DNA of 64,000 nt from Rhipicephalus microplus (taxonomy: Eukaryota; Arthropoda; Arachnida; Ixodida; Ixodidae): assembly GCF_043290135.1 (NCBI RefSeq), contig NC_134709.1, forward strand, positions 71,596,956 to 71,660,955, given 5' to 3'. A program made the translations under genes and the position numbers. Shown piece after piece: positions 30,646 through 40,832 of the stretch. Within the stretch, counting starts at the first letter, position 1, and every line of letters begins with the position of its first letter. Below the pieces are notes generated by a model. The model was given only the letters and a program-made list of their open reading frames with translations. It ran no database searches and had not been told where the DNA came from.

Positions 30646-30945
30646 CCGTCATCGTCGTGGTGGTGGTAGGTAGCCACCTCTCGCTTAGTCCTTGGAATGT
30701 CCGCTGAATGGCAGTACTTCTATATGATGAATATTTGATGGAAAGATGCGAGATGGTGGAACTTGGAGCGTTCTCTAGGCGCACGGACGCACGCATGGAT
30801 GGACAGACAGAGAACCAGACGGATGGACGCACATGTGAACAAACACATGGACGGACGCATGGACGGTCGCATGAATGGAAGCGCGGACGGGCTGACGAAC
30901 CTTTTGCCCAACTCATCATAATTCACTCCGTGGATATGCTGTGAA
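30548..30945 (-). repeat. Repeat B, minus-strand copy
   Basis: It begins (plus strand) TTTTAGGGGCGAAGCTCTTT, then a (TAG)n stretch (30596-30643), GGTAGCCACCTCTCGCTTAG and a degenerate GGAC/GATG-rich tract, and ends ATTCACTCCGTGGATATGCTG. This is an intact reference for the copy split over 12.4-21.2 kb. Confidence 0.8.
30596..30643. repeat. (TAG)n microsatellite
   Basis: About 15 TAG units with one GTGG interruption, internal to repeat B. Confidence 0.95.
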
Positions 30946-31680
30946 TATGTAACAGACTATGGAAAATCGGCACAAAAAAGAGAAAGAAATGAAAGAAACT
31001 AATAGAATTTTTCGAACCACTTGGACTTACTCATAATACAGTACTCTTTAGTGGGCTAAACTATCGCAATGTAAAAATTAATTGCCAAATTTAGGCTTGC
31101 TTCAGCAAGTTCCTTCTCACCCAGATCATTCCCAGTTGGTACGAAACAAAATGCCCTAAAACACACAGTTGCAGGGGATTACACATAGTCTTTAATGCTG
31201 ATGCCACAACGACCAGAATCATCGACTTCAGTAAAGCAAAAGACCAAGGAAGGCACGGGCACAACTAAGGCAGCTTGGTCCACGTTGCGGAAGTCCCAGC
31301 GACATGAAAGTATGTAGTGCACATCTGCAACCATATTATGGAACGCTGCAGCATCGCTTAAAGTTTCATCAATTTTTGTATGCTGCGTTCTTTCTCCTTT
31401 TCTTTCTTTGCCCTAATCACCTTAATGAATATAAAAGACCAAGTAAGATGTGCGTCTGATTGACCTACACGTTTTTCCTTTCTTCTATTGCTCCTTCGGC
31501 TCCATGATGTATCTATACCTTATGTAACCTTTGTTGTTACGCCGTCACTATGAGTGTTTTACATTTACAGTGAAAGCTGTAGTGAGATCCTTAAGCAGGG
31601 GTCGCATAACAGTTTTCTCTTGTCTGTTGTGCTTGAGAGTTTTATGATTTACCGTTACGCATTGCCAATTGCGTAAGGTT
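30946..31680. other. No gene recognised
   Basis: AT-rich sequence with no supported feature. Confidence 0.45.
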
Positions 31681-32420
31681 AAAGCATGATACCCTTAAAC
31701 GCAACAGGCAAAATAGAACTGGCAGAGCTTTCGAAGTTGGTTAATAGGAGTATGGTAGCCGACGTAAGAAGCTATAAGATAGAGAGAATTGAACAAGGTC
31801 CGAAAAACCGAGGAGGCGTCAAATTAAAGAGGGGGAAACCTAATTGGAGTAGGCAAAAACCAGATGTATGAACTAAGAACTAAGGGAGGCAAAAGAACTA
31901 CGAATATGTGTAGGATACGTAAGGTAGCGGAGGAGTCGAGAGATCTGTACAGTAGCCGGCACAACCACGATCATAGCGCAAGAACCAACAGTATCCCAGA
32001 TGAAATCCCAACAGTAATGGCAGAATAAGTCAGTAAAGCCTTGGAGGCAATGCAAAGAGGCAAAGCTGGTGATGACGATCAGGTAACATTTGGTCTGCTG
32101 AAAGACAGAGGAGAAAATGGGTTATAAAAACTAGTAATCCTGTTTACGAAGTGCCTTCTGACGGGGAAGGTGCCAGAGTCTTGGAAGAAAACCAACAATA
32201 ATTTAGCTTATAAAAAAGGAAACGACAAGAACCTGAAAAATTACGGGCCGAAGCTTGCTCTCCATCGTATAGAAGCTATTTACAAAGGTAATTCCTTAAA
32301 GAGTAAGGACAACAGTGGAATTCAATTAACCAAAGGAATAAATAAGCAGGATTTCTAACTGGCTACTCAACAATCAATAACCTTAATACCATCTATATAT
32401 AGTATGACTTGCTAAAGCTC
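31681..32420 (+). pseudogene. RTE-like LINE relic (pre-RT and RT start)
   Basis: The translation in shifting frames reads IELAELSKLVNRSMVADVRS (before the RT), then SKALEAMQRGKAGDDDQVTF, LLKDRGEN, LFTKCLLTGKVPESWKKTN and KKGNDKNLKNYGP, then a degraded remainder to about 32400. The spacing and words match RTE-type RTs (ALK.M+.GKAPGPDG...LF..CL..G.VPE.WK...KKGD+.+.NYRPIS). The RT palm with YADD is absent. Many stops; dead. Confidence 0.65.
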
Positions 32421-33333
32421 CATCAGCTTTCTTCAATGTTAATTCATTAAACTAGCTTCGTTAGTTGTGCATTGTCTCAAATGAACACGTGAAATGTGAA
32501 ATAACTTGAAAAAAATCATACTGAGCATCAGCTTAGCGGCGTTTTCAGCAGATTCCACAAAAACATGACTAGTAGGCTCCAAGATTCTTACAAAGGGAAA
32601 CTCTTTCACCGACTGATCGATATACTGCTGTAGCTCGCTGGCCACAAGTGCTCAAAAACAATCAAACAAAAATAACAAGAAACATGGGAACTAGCTGTTA
32701 TTGCTGAATCGTGCGTTGTGGCGCTGCCAATGTGTTTCGTCTTACATTTTGGTATTTTAAATGCTATTTCATGCTACTTTTTGTAGCAATACGCAGCAAT
32801 TGAACGTAATCAAAAATAATAAAAAGCAAGGCAGCTTCACACTCGTTATGTCAAGCATGAAGGAAGGGCGAGTGCAGAGCTGAACAGCCTTCTTGCTTTA
32901 TTCTCAGTTTTCCTTTTCTTTCGTTTCTTTTTTTCTAGTTTCCTGCACTTTTCTTCTTTATTTTATGTATTTCTGTTTTTTCCTGTTTTTACTTTTTTTC
33001 TTTCTATATTTAAGTTGCTTTTTGTGTTAGTTTTTATACCTTTTTCTTCCCGTGTTTCTCTAGCCCTTGTATTATTGTGCGCACTTAATATGATCTTCGT
33101 GGTGCTCGAATAACAAGAGAAAGATGTATTCTTTTGGTGCAATCGTGTCCTCGATGCACCACAGCTGGCTTCCTTTATCTTCAAAACAGACATTTATTGT
33201 AATAATTGGGAACTTAATTTAACTATCTGGTTTGGTACAGTTGCGGGCAGGAACGGTGAATCCACCACTGTTACTTCTTTGCCCAGGCGGAGCACGGAAA
33301 GCCAGCCCAGTGCGACCTGACCGAAAAAAAAAA
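32421..33333. other. No gene recognised
   Basis: A pyrimidine-rich strand at 32890-33060 and otherwise nothing supported. Confidence 0.45.
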
Positions 33334-33718
33334 CTGGCAGAACCCAAAAAGAGTGGGAATCGATGATATGCGAAACACGAATGATAAAGGTTTACATGTC
33401 ACTTTGAAGTCAGTAGAACGTTACGAGATGGAGATAAATGATGCCGTACATGACTTCCGTGTGATGATGATCGTGTTTGGATGTGTCATTTACCTTTGCC
33501 TTCTATTCACGTCACGTGATACCACATTTAGTATATGCGGCGCTAGTGAAACAGCCGCGAGCACGCTATAAGCGTGGTATGTTGTTATGTCCTTACATCA
33601 CACGCGTGTCGGGATTATCATGTTTGCACCAGTCACATACTTTCGTCATCCATTGAAGTCACGTAACACTCAAGTTGATATATGTGGAGCTAGCTAAATG
33701 GCCGTGAGTGCATCATGA

Positions 33719-34151
33719 AGGGCCCAATATACTCTAATGTAGCGTTGACGCGGGCGCACGCTCGGCACAGCGACGCTATGTTAGCAAAACGCAAGCACTC
33801 TATAGTCTGACTATAGTGCCTAGAATAATCTAGGCACTATAGTATAGTCTGACGCCAGGCGCGACAGGCACGACCAGCGTACGTCGGCGTGGCCCAATGG
33901 CAACTGGCACGAAATGCGACATGCTGCATTTAGCGCCGATGCGTTACCCAGAAAACGCTGCGTCTCCCTCTTTTCGTGGCGGAGGGACGGCGAACGCGCT
34001 GAAACGCGCATGCGTCATAGCAACGCAGCGCGGGGCGCGCGCCTGCGAGTATATGGCAGCAACGGCGCCTGCATGGCAACGCCGGCGTGACGCGACGAAA
34101 TGAATGCCAGTGAGCATGCGCACCGCGTCACGTCGAAATGTATTGGTGCCT
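33719..34151 (-). mobile_element. MITE G, copy 2, with palindromic insertion
   Basis: Ends AGGGCCCAATATA (33719) and TGTATTGGTGCCT (to 34151), flanked by TGA at 33716-33718 and 34152-34154. These correspond to the TCA flanks of copy 1 in reverse orientation. Relative to copy 1 it carries an extra 42 bases around a hairpin (33801-33853). No coding capacity. Confidence 0.7.
33801..33853. repeat. Palindrome insertion flanked by 11-bp direct repeats
   Basis: TATAGTCTGAC occurs at 33801-33811 and 33843-33853. Between them is a hairpin with stem ACTATAGTGCCTAGA (33810-33824), loop ATAA, and a perfect complementary arm (33829-33843). Copy 1 of the MITE has only a single GGTCTGACG at this point, so this is an insertion. 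Confidence 0.8.
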
Positions 34152-34893
34152 TGACTGCGGCATGTAGTCATGTTTTCACTTGACATGCATCTCATGATTA
34201 TCATATTTGCACCAGTCACATACCTTTGTCATCTATTGGCGTCACGTATTACCAAATTTCGATGATGTGAAGCGAGCAAAATGGGCTCGAGCGCATCATC
34301 AGTGTGGCATGTATACATATAGTCATGTTGTTACAGACACGCATGTCGTCATTATCATGTGTCATTTACCTATGTCGTTCGTTCGTGTCACGTAATACCG
34401 AGTTTGGTACACGTGAAACTAGCAAGACGGCCGCGAGCGCATCATGAGCGTAGCATGTAGTCAAGTTGTTACATGACGCGCATCTCATCATTATCATGTT
34501 TGCACCAGTTACATTTCTTCTTCATTCAATCACGTACCGTAACACCCAATTTGGTATAAGTGACGCTAGCAAAATGGCTGCGAGCGCACCATGAGCGTGG
34601 CATGTAGTCATGTTGTTATATGACAGGCATGTCAAGATTTTCTTGTTAGGGTTTGTCGCTTGTGTTCGCCATGCAATCATCTCATAACTATACCAGTTTT
34701 GCAACACGCCATGTGAAGGACACCACCGCAAAAGCTGCAGGAGCATGAAATGTAAATCATGACATTCATGAAACACGTGTCATGATTTTCATGTTATGAC
34801 TAGTCAAGTAAGTTCATACAGTCATGTTATGCCATACCAAGTTTGGTATCGATATCATTATCGAAACGGCCAGGAGAGCTAAAAGTCGTAGGC

Positions 34894-34896
34894 GGC

Positions 34897-34966
<70 letters not shown>

Positions 34967-34967
34967 C
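34894..34967. repeat. (GATA)n microsatellite in repeat A copy 2
   Basis: About 18 uninterrupted GATA (TATC) units between GGCGGCTA and CGCTCAAAGTCG. Confidence 0.95.
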
Positions 34968-35009
34968 GCTCAAAGTCGCTGAAGTTCGCTAAAAAATGCT
35001 TTTAATTTA

Positions 35010-35354
35010 AAAGGAGCCGTGAAGGGATTGCAACAACCTAGTTACTTGCATTGAGGGTTGTACAACAAGGAAAATGAAACACGCATGGCAGCAAATGCAG
35101 TGTGTGCTTATAACGTTCTTTAGAAGGATGGTAAATCGCACTCTTGTTCTTTCCCGATATTTATTTCATATCCTTGAATTCAGGTACCCACAAAGCGAGT
35201 GATATGTCAGTATCAAGTCCCATATTGCGAACAGACTAACTTTTTCAAAACAACTACTAGGCAGCCATTGAGGTTACCTTCGAACTTTCTTGAACCCCAT
35301 CAACATCAAAGCCAACTTGCGGTGTCCAAAAGTGATGACTCACATAAGACATTT
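35010..35354. other. No gene recognised
   Basis: A gap between two inverted repeat A ends. Nothing supported. Confidence 0.4.
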
Positions 35355-35396
35355 AAATATGAAGCATTTCTTAGCGAGCTTCGGCGACTTTGAGCG

Positions 35397-35463
<67 letters not shown>

Positions 35464-35466
35464 GCG

Positions 35467-35526
<60 letters not shown>

Positions 35527-35575
35527 AATCTATCTATCTATCTATCTAGCCGCCTACGACTTTTAGCTCTCCTGG
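35355..35575 (+). repeat. Repeat A, microsatellite-end fragment (copy 4)
   Basis: AAATATGAAGCATTTCTTAG and CTTCGGCGACTTTGAGCG, then (TATC)n 35397-35548 with single GCG and A interruptions, then AGCCGCCTACGACTTTTAGC. It stops after CTCTCCTGG. No 147-bp units follow. It lies head to head with copy 2. Confidence 0.8.
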
Positions 35576-35769
35576 TCTTTTTTAGATGGCATTCGCAAGA
35601 ACGAAAGTCAAAGAGGGGGTCAAAAAACATTTACTCCTCCAAATATCCCACATCTGTTTGGCTGGTCCATGAAGGCCACTACAGTTATGTGTGAGTAGAC
35701 GAATAATATGAATGTAAGCCTACATACGGATCACAGCAATGTTGAGGTTGAGTAGATGAGACGAATTGT

Positions 35770-36590
35770 CGGCAAAGTATTTAGAGCTCACTAAGACACG
35801 CTCATAATATATATCTCGCCCTTAAAGGGGCCCTGAAGCACTTTCTTCAGTAACCATAGAATTAATTCACTGGAAAAGCGTATTACCCCACTAATTGAAC
35901 GCCGCAAAATTTTGAGAATCCGCCCAGTAAGAGTGGAGTTACAATGATTTGTCACACGCTGCAATCACATTCTCTCTTGTCTCGTCCCGACGAAAGTGCT
36001 GGAACATAGCAGGGAGGGATGGGAGGGGCAAACAAAAAACGTCACTCACGGCTCGGAACCTCAAGCATTTATTTCTTTTTTTTTTGAATACTTGGCTTTT
36101 TCAGTGCGATCGCGCGTGCACGCGTGGACAAGTGACGGCCTGTCTCGATGACCTCTGTAACAACCGAACGCACCATGTTCAAATCAGCTAATGGCTGATA
36201 GATGTGCTTACTGGGCTTCATTTCGTGATTTGTCGAGAGAAGATAGAATTATTGTTAGCTGACTTTGATAAATTATTATGATTTCCAGGGCACGTGCTGC
36301 GCTATTATATTTGGGTCACGTGTTTTAGGGAGCCTCTACTACTGATCGGCAGCGCTTTCTGACCTTGATCAAAAAGTGTTACAGCGCTCCTATAAGGCCC
36401 AGTCGTACTCGCACGCATAAAACTTTTCTTCACCTGCACTGAAATTCTTCTCAGTCGTACTCACTAGGAATCACACCCGCCAAAATATTACTTACGCGGA
36501 CTCACTCAGCCCATTACTGACGGCTTGATCTGAGTCTGGGTGAGTCTGTGTGAGTCGGCTCATAAGTGAGTATGTTGACCAATGCCTATC
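35770..36590 (+). repeat. Repeat C, copy 3, split by a TTAA MITE
   Basis: Left part ends ATATATATCTCGCCC|TTAA. Right part resumes TATAAGGCCCAGTCGTACTC after the MITE and continues through ACTCACTAGGAATCACACCC, GATCTGAGTCTGGGTGAGTC and CATAAGTGAGTATG. Copy 2 at 26.1 kb shows the uninterrupted junction. Confidence 0.7.
35822..36395 (+). mobile_element. TTAA-flanked MITE inside repeat C
   Basis: Left end TTAAAGGGGCCCTGAAGCAC at 35822. The right end AAAGTGTTACAGCGCTCCTA then TAAGG (to 36395) is its inverted partner, with about 19 of 23 positions matching. TTAA at the left and TATAA at the right fit a decayed TTAA duplication. Length is about 570 bp and it has no transposase. TTAA ends suggest piggyBac-like or Kolobok-like mobilisation, which cannot be decided here. 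Confidence 0.65.
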
Positions 36591-36694
36591 AGCACTACCC
36601 TTTCAGTTAGTCAAAGCTAGCAGAAGACTGAAGGATCATTATGTTGCAGCACGAACTGTCCCGGTACATATACTATTCAGGCTTGCAATTTGTT

Positions 36695-37075
36695 TAGAGG
36701 AAGTGTTTACCAATTTTGAGTACTTCGCATTCAACTATGGGAAAGTAGTGAGCCAACCTTGTTGAGACAGGCAAGTTCAATACATACTATAGTAACAGCA
36801 CTTCAAGAGAACACCATGGTTGCTTGGCCACAGGGCCCTACGGGAGTGTCCGCTCTTTATGCAAGTATATTTCTCTGTGAGGATGCAACTGTCTAGTGTA
36901 ACAAAGTCACCCGAGTGGCACGTACAAACAAGAGAACGTAGACACGATGAAACTTGCAGCACTGCAAAACTGATGTGTTTAGAAGAAGAGGTTAACGAAG
37001 GGTTAGAAAAAGGGGGTAACGATTTAGAGCACAGGGTACTCTACTATGGGAGAGCTTAAAGCCGTCCCGAGAAGG
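36695..37075 (+). repeat. Repeat D, two modules
   Basis: TTTGAGTACTTCGCATTCAA with TATGGGAAAGTAGTGAGCC (about 36715), and GATTTAGAGCACAGGGTACT with CTACTATGGGAGAGCTTAAA (about 37020-37060), the latter ending GCCGTCCCG. Confidence 0.6.
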
Positions 37076-37134
37076 TAACGTAACAGCACCTCCTACGTAC
37101 CGTTCATGAAGCCAAGTAAATAGTGGCATGGCAG

Positions 37135-37790
37135 CCTTACTTTCAGTGATGGTTAGAACCCTTCTTGTTGATTCTGGTTATAACACTAGGGCTGTGCTGC
37201 CTACTAGAAAAGCTTTATTCGTGAACCATAGAATAAAAAATATCTCTGTGAAGAAATACATTTTAATTTTGTCCTTTAACTGATCGACTACAGTATAATA
37301 AAAATGCGTGGATTGACACATTAGATTGACGATGTTGGCTACGAGTTCCTAACAAAAGAAAGCCCTGGTTCGACCAGAAAGAAACCGCCCCACACGGTGG
37401 TCTAGCGGCTAAGGTATTCGGCTGCTGTCCCGCAGGTAGCGGGATAAAATCCCGGCTGTGGTAGCTGCATTTTCGATGGAGGCGAAAATGCTGTGGGCCC
37501 GTGTGCTGAAATTTGGGTGCAGGCTAAAGAACGTCAGGTGACCAAATTTCCGGAGCTCTCCACTACGGCTTCTCTCATAATCATATGGTGATTATGGGAT
37601 GTTAAACTTCACATATGAATAAATCATAAATCAAAAAGAAACACTGATATACGTAACAATGAAGAAATGAAAAATAAATTAGTGAATCAAATATTCAACT
37701 ATCTGGCGATTACAATACAGCCTAATGCAAAATGTGAAGTTCGGAAATATAGTAAGGGATAATACAAAGGCATCTATAATCGTCGGGGGT
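37135..37790 (+). repeat. Repeat F, copy 2, containing a SINE
   Basis: Homologous to 29850-30320. The SINE sits between AACAAAAGAAAGCCCTGG...GACCAGAAAGAAAC and AAAGAAACACTGATATACG. Copy 1 has GACCAGTTTCATAGGAAG followed by AAAAAAACACC there, without a SINE. Confidence 0.6.
37386..37634 (+). mobile_element. tRNA-derived SINE with 8-bp target duplication
   Basis: It starts CGCCCCACACGGTGGTCTAG (A-box region). The B box is mutated (GGGATAAAATCCCGG). The body TGGAGGCGAAAATGCTGTGG, GGGCCCGTGTGCTGAAATTT and CCACTACGGCTTCTCTCATA ends with an ATAAATCATAAATC tail. AAAGAAAC flanks it at 37378-37385 and 37635-37642. About 15% diverged from the 47-kb copy, so it is older. Confidence 0.85.
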
Positions 37791-38384
37791 GCCTTTTTCG
37801 TAAACGCGATGCAGTTACATGACCACAGGAATCACTTTACGGTCGTGGCAATCAACTACAAAAGGGTTACCAATAATGTGGTGCTGGTATGCGCCAAAAC
37901 TGCCAATGGAGCCGTTGAGTCGCGTTTAGTTTACTTACCACGTACAGTTGTACAGTAAGTGACAGGGACAGAGGAAAAAAGATGTATAAAACAGCTTGAC
38001 AAAGCCCCATATCCCCATTGCAACTGTGGCAACAAGAATGGCAAAATCAAATTAAACACAGGACAGTTTAAACCAGCAATGCATATGCTTCGCATCAGAA
38101 CAAAAATTTTAAACAGACTATACTAACCAAAAACGGACATGCTATACTTCTAAAGAAAGAAGTAATCAAACAGAAAATAATACTGCACAAATAGTAAAGC
38201 ATATTTAAAATAAAAATATTAAAGAGCATACGAACATTTTCATAATTTCTAATTTATTTAGTATATTCGGCAAGCAATAGCTCAATGTATATTGCCTAGA
38301 CCGCGCAGGTTGTCAATGGCTTGGGTCTTTTAAATCACCGTTATGCAAATATATTTAGTGATTCTAGAGCTGCCATTCACTCGT
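37791..38384. other. No gene recognised
   Basis: A 77-codon frame at 37725-37958 spans the end of repeat F. It shows no domain and is not supported as a gene. Confidence 0.4.
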
Positions 38385-38786
38385 TCAGTGTAGGAGCTGT
38401 GTGCGAAGAGGCCAAAAAACATACTCGGCAAGAAATCGCTTACAAGCCTAACGCTTGCATGGTTCCCGGCTCATATGGGTAACATAGACGGAGGGATTAA
38501 TAATCGCTACGAGTTGGCCCACTCCAGGGCACGAGGGTTAGCTGTCCGTGGCCATGAAGGATTTTTGGATCGACCTCGAGGTTTTGTAAAGAGGGATCCA
38601 CCAACTACATGTCATGAAATAACCGAGAATTTCGCTATAAATAAAAGGAACTTTGCACCTGCACATAGGAAGCTAAATAGAGCTCAGGCGCTGGCACAGT
38701 GGTTCTTCAAGAGGAAACGCACGCTAACCCTGCCATTCTTGACAAGCTTTTATCCTGAAGTTTATTTACCTAAGGTATTTACCTAA
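38385..38786 (+). pseudogene. I-type LINE C-terminal relic (RNase H end and tail domain)
   Basis: The translation gives LTSLTLAWFPAHMGNIDGG, the last RNase H motif (W-x-P-x-H). Next come RYELAHSRARGLAVRGHEG and CHEITENFAINKRNFAPAHR, then KLNRAQALAQWFFKR and FYPEVYLPKVF. The same order (AH-x-ARALTHR, FKEILTYYR, LSKAEERTLRRLQT) is seen in the LINE at 13.97-15.64 kb. The ATG at 38475 is an internal Met, not a start. The zinc knuckle that should follow is lost. Confidence 0.65.
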
Positions 38787-39675
38787 CTCCACACATTATG
38801 TGACACCATGTCCTTGTCAACATGGGCACCAATGTTTCCTCAGATAGTAGGGAATTATTGTTTGGCTTTACGTTTGCGGTGACTATTCTACGCAGGCCTC
38901 AGCATGCGCTTGATGGAGGCTGACGCGCCACATAGACTGTGGTGCCACATGCAAGGTCGCGTCTTCATTTGAAGAACGGCTACAGCTGCATGCTAAAAAC
39001 ATTTCCACCGGTTGCCAAGAAACACCAATTTATTGTCGTGTGAGTGCACGAATGGTCTCTTTTTAGCGCACGATTGTTCTCGTTTCAGTGCCGGTATAAC
39101 GACACTTGTGTTTGGCACAAGGTCATTCAAAGTTCGAATTTGATGCAAATGATAGTGCTCACGTTTGTAGTGGGAGCTGTTTCTCACAACTTCATCGGTT
39201 TCTGGCGGCATAGTTGGCTGCTGCTGCCCAATGTCGCCTCCCCCTGTGGGCGTCACAACTATCGCGCACATTTAGTGCAAAAATTGGGTTTCGAAATGAA
39301 TGCAGCCCAAGCTTTCGGTGTAGATAGCAGGTAGATTACCGTACGGCCATTCTAGCGCGTTAATCATTATTGGAAAGACAATTATATGGTAGCATCATAC
39401 ATGTAGAGAAAGCGCTTAAAAGATTTATTGTTGTGCAGCAGAACCGAAGAACCTTAACAGGCGTGACGCCGTGTAAAATGCGTCACGCCTGTGGTATCAT
39501 GCTTCGCGAGGCGTTGTGGTGTTTTAGGTGACAGTTGTCAGTCGGTATGTTCTCTATTTTCTATCATGCGTTTCCTTGCATATGCAATGCAATTGTGAAA
39601 ATATTATTAATAAAATAATGTTGATATGTGAGGTTTACCGTTCAAAAACCTTTAAAGTCCAAAAAGTAAAAAAAA
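38787..39675. other. No gene recognised
   Basis: An inverted pair GGCGTGACGC (about 39459) and GCGTCACGCC (39480) forms a perfect 10-bp stem with an 11-base loop. Otherwise nothing is supported. Confidence 0.45.
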
Positions 39676-40488
39676 TGATCAATCCCACGTACAGTGGGAA
39701 TCTATGATATACAAAGCGCAAATTAGGAAGGTCGATATGTTACTTTCAAATCAGTAAAACGTTACAAGACGCACGTAAATTGTGCCGTACATGACTTCCA
39801 TGTTATGATTATCATGGTTGGACGTGTCATTTACCTTCTTCGGCTATTCGCGTCACGTGGTACCAAATTTAGGATATGTGGCGCTAGCCAAGCAGCCGTG
39901 AGTGCATCATGAGCGTGGCATGTAGTCATGTTGTTGCTAGACGCGCATCTCATGATTATTATGTTTGTACCAATCACATACTTTCGTCATACATTTACGT
40001 ACCATAATACCATATTTGGTATATGTGAAGCTAGTGAGACGACCACAAGCGCACCAATAGCGTGGCGTGTAGTCATGAGTCATCACTTCTATGACATGCA
40101 TATCATGATTTCCATGTTAGGGCCTGTCAATTGTGTTCGCCATGCAAACATGTCATACCATACTAGTTTTGCAACATGTCATGCGAATGAAATCCCCGCA
40201 AGAACAGCAAGACCATGAAATGTCAATCATGGCATTCATGACATACATGTCGTGACTTTCATGGTATGACTAGTCAGTTATTCTCGCCATACAATCAGGT
40301 TATGCCATAAAAATTTTTGTATCGATCTCATCATTGAAACGGCCAAGGCAACTAAATGTCGTAGGCGGCTACATAGATGGATGGTTGGATGGATGGATGG
40401 ATGGATGGATGGATGGATGGATGGATGGATGGATGGATGGACGGATGGACGGATGGACGGACGGACGGACGGACGGACGGACGGATGG

Positions 40489-40524
<36 letters not shown>

Positions 40525-40632
40525 ATGGATGGATGGATGGATGGATGGATGGATGGATCGATGGATGGATGGATGGATGGATGGATGGATACGCATAAAG
40601 TCGGTGCATTTCCCTAAGAAATGTTTCGCATA
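39676..40632 (-). repeat. Repeat A, copy 3 (minus), without MITE G
   Basis: Left end AATCCCACGTACAGTGGGAA (hairpin TCCCAC/GTGGGA) and TATGATATACAAAGCGC. Two 147-bp units have anchors at 39902 and 40049. Then come the block CTAAATGTCGTAGGCGGCTA, a GGAT/GGAC microsatellite, and CGCATAAAGTCGGTG...AAGAAATGTTTCGCATAT. It is the shortest complete-looking copy. Confidence 0.75.
40376..40592. repeat. (GGAT)n/(GGAC)n microsatellite in repeat A copy 3
   Basis: GGAT on both sides of a GGAC-rich centre (about 40440-40498). The core differs from the TATC core in copies 1, 2 and 4. WMDG and HPSI frames here are artefacts. Confidence 0.95.
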
Positions 40633-40740
40633 TAATATGATTATGAGAGACATCATAGTGGACGGCTCTAAGTATTTTTACCATTTAGATATATTTACAT
40701 GCACATAAATCTAAGTACACTGGCGTCGAGTCTTTTCGTC

Positions 40741-40832
40741 GCCATCGAAAGTGCAGCCGCCGCAGCCGGTATTCAATCACGCGTCCAACGGGGCAGCAGT
40801 CGAGCGCCATAGCCCCCAGATTACCAGGGCGC
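40741..40832 (-). mobile_element. SINE head fragment, minus strand
   Basis: GCCATCGAAAGTGCAGCCGC, CGCAGCCGGTATTCAATCAC and GGGGCAGCAGTCGAGCGCC are the complement of the SINE head, with a degraded B box. The 3' half is missing. Confidence 0.6.

Larger units (their letters stand above)
33334..35009 (-). repeat. Repeat A, copy 2 (minus), with MITE G
   Basis: On the plus strand: the hairpin end CTGGCAGAACCC...GTGGGAATCGATGATATGCG beside an A-run; 147-bp units; MITE G (33719-34151); units with anchors at 34291, 34437 and 34584; block AGAGCTAAAAGTCGTAGGCGG; a (GATA)n microsatellite; then CGCTCAAAGTCGCTGAAG...AAAATGCTTTTAATTTA. G occupies the fourth unit from the microsatellite, as in copy 1. Non-coding. 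Confidence 0.75.

Noticed and set aside
38475..38786. ATG-started frame as a small gene
   Set aside because: The Met is inside the RNase H WFPAHMG motif of a LINE relic, and the frame is a fragment.
40334..40708. Frames with WMDG, HPSI and MDGW repeats on both strands
   Set aside because: They come from the GGAT/GGAC microsatellite inside repeat A copy 3.
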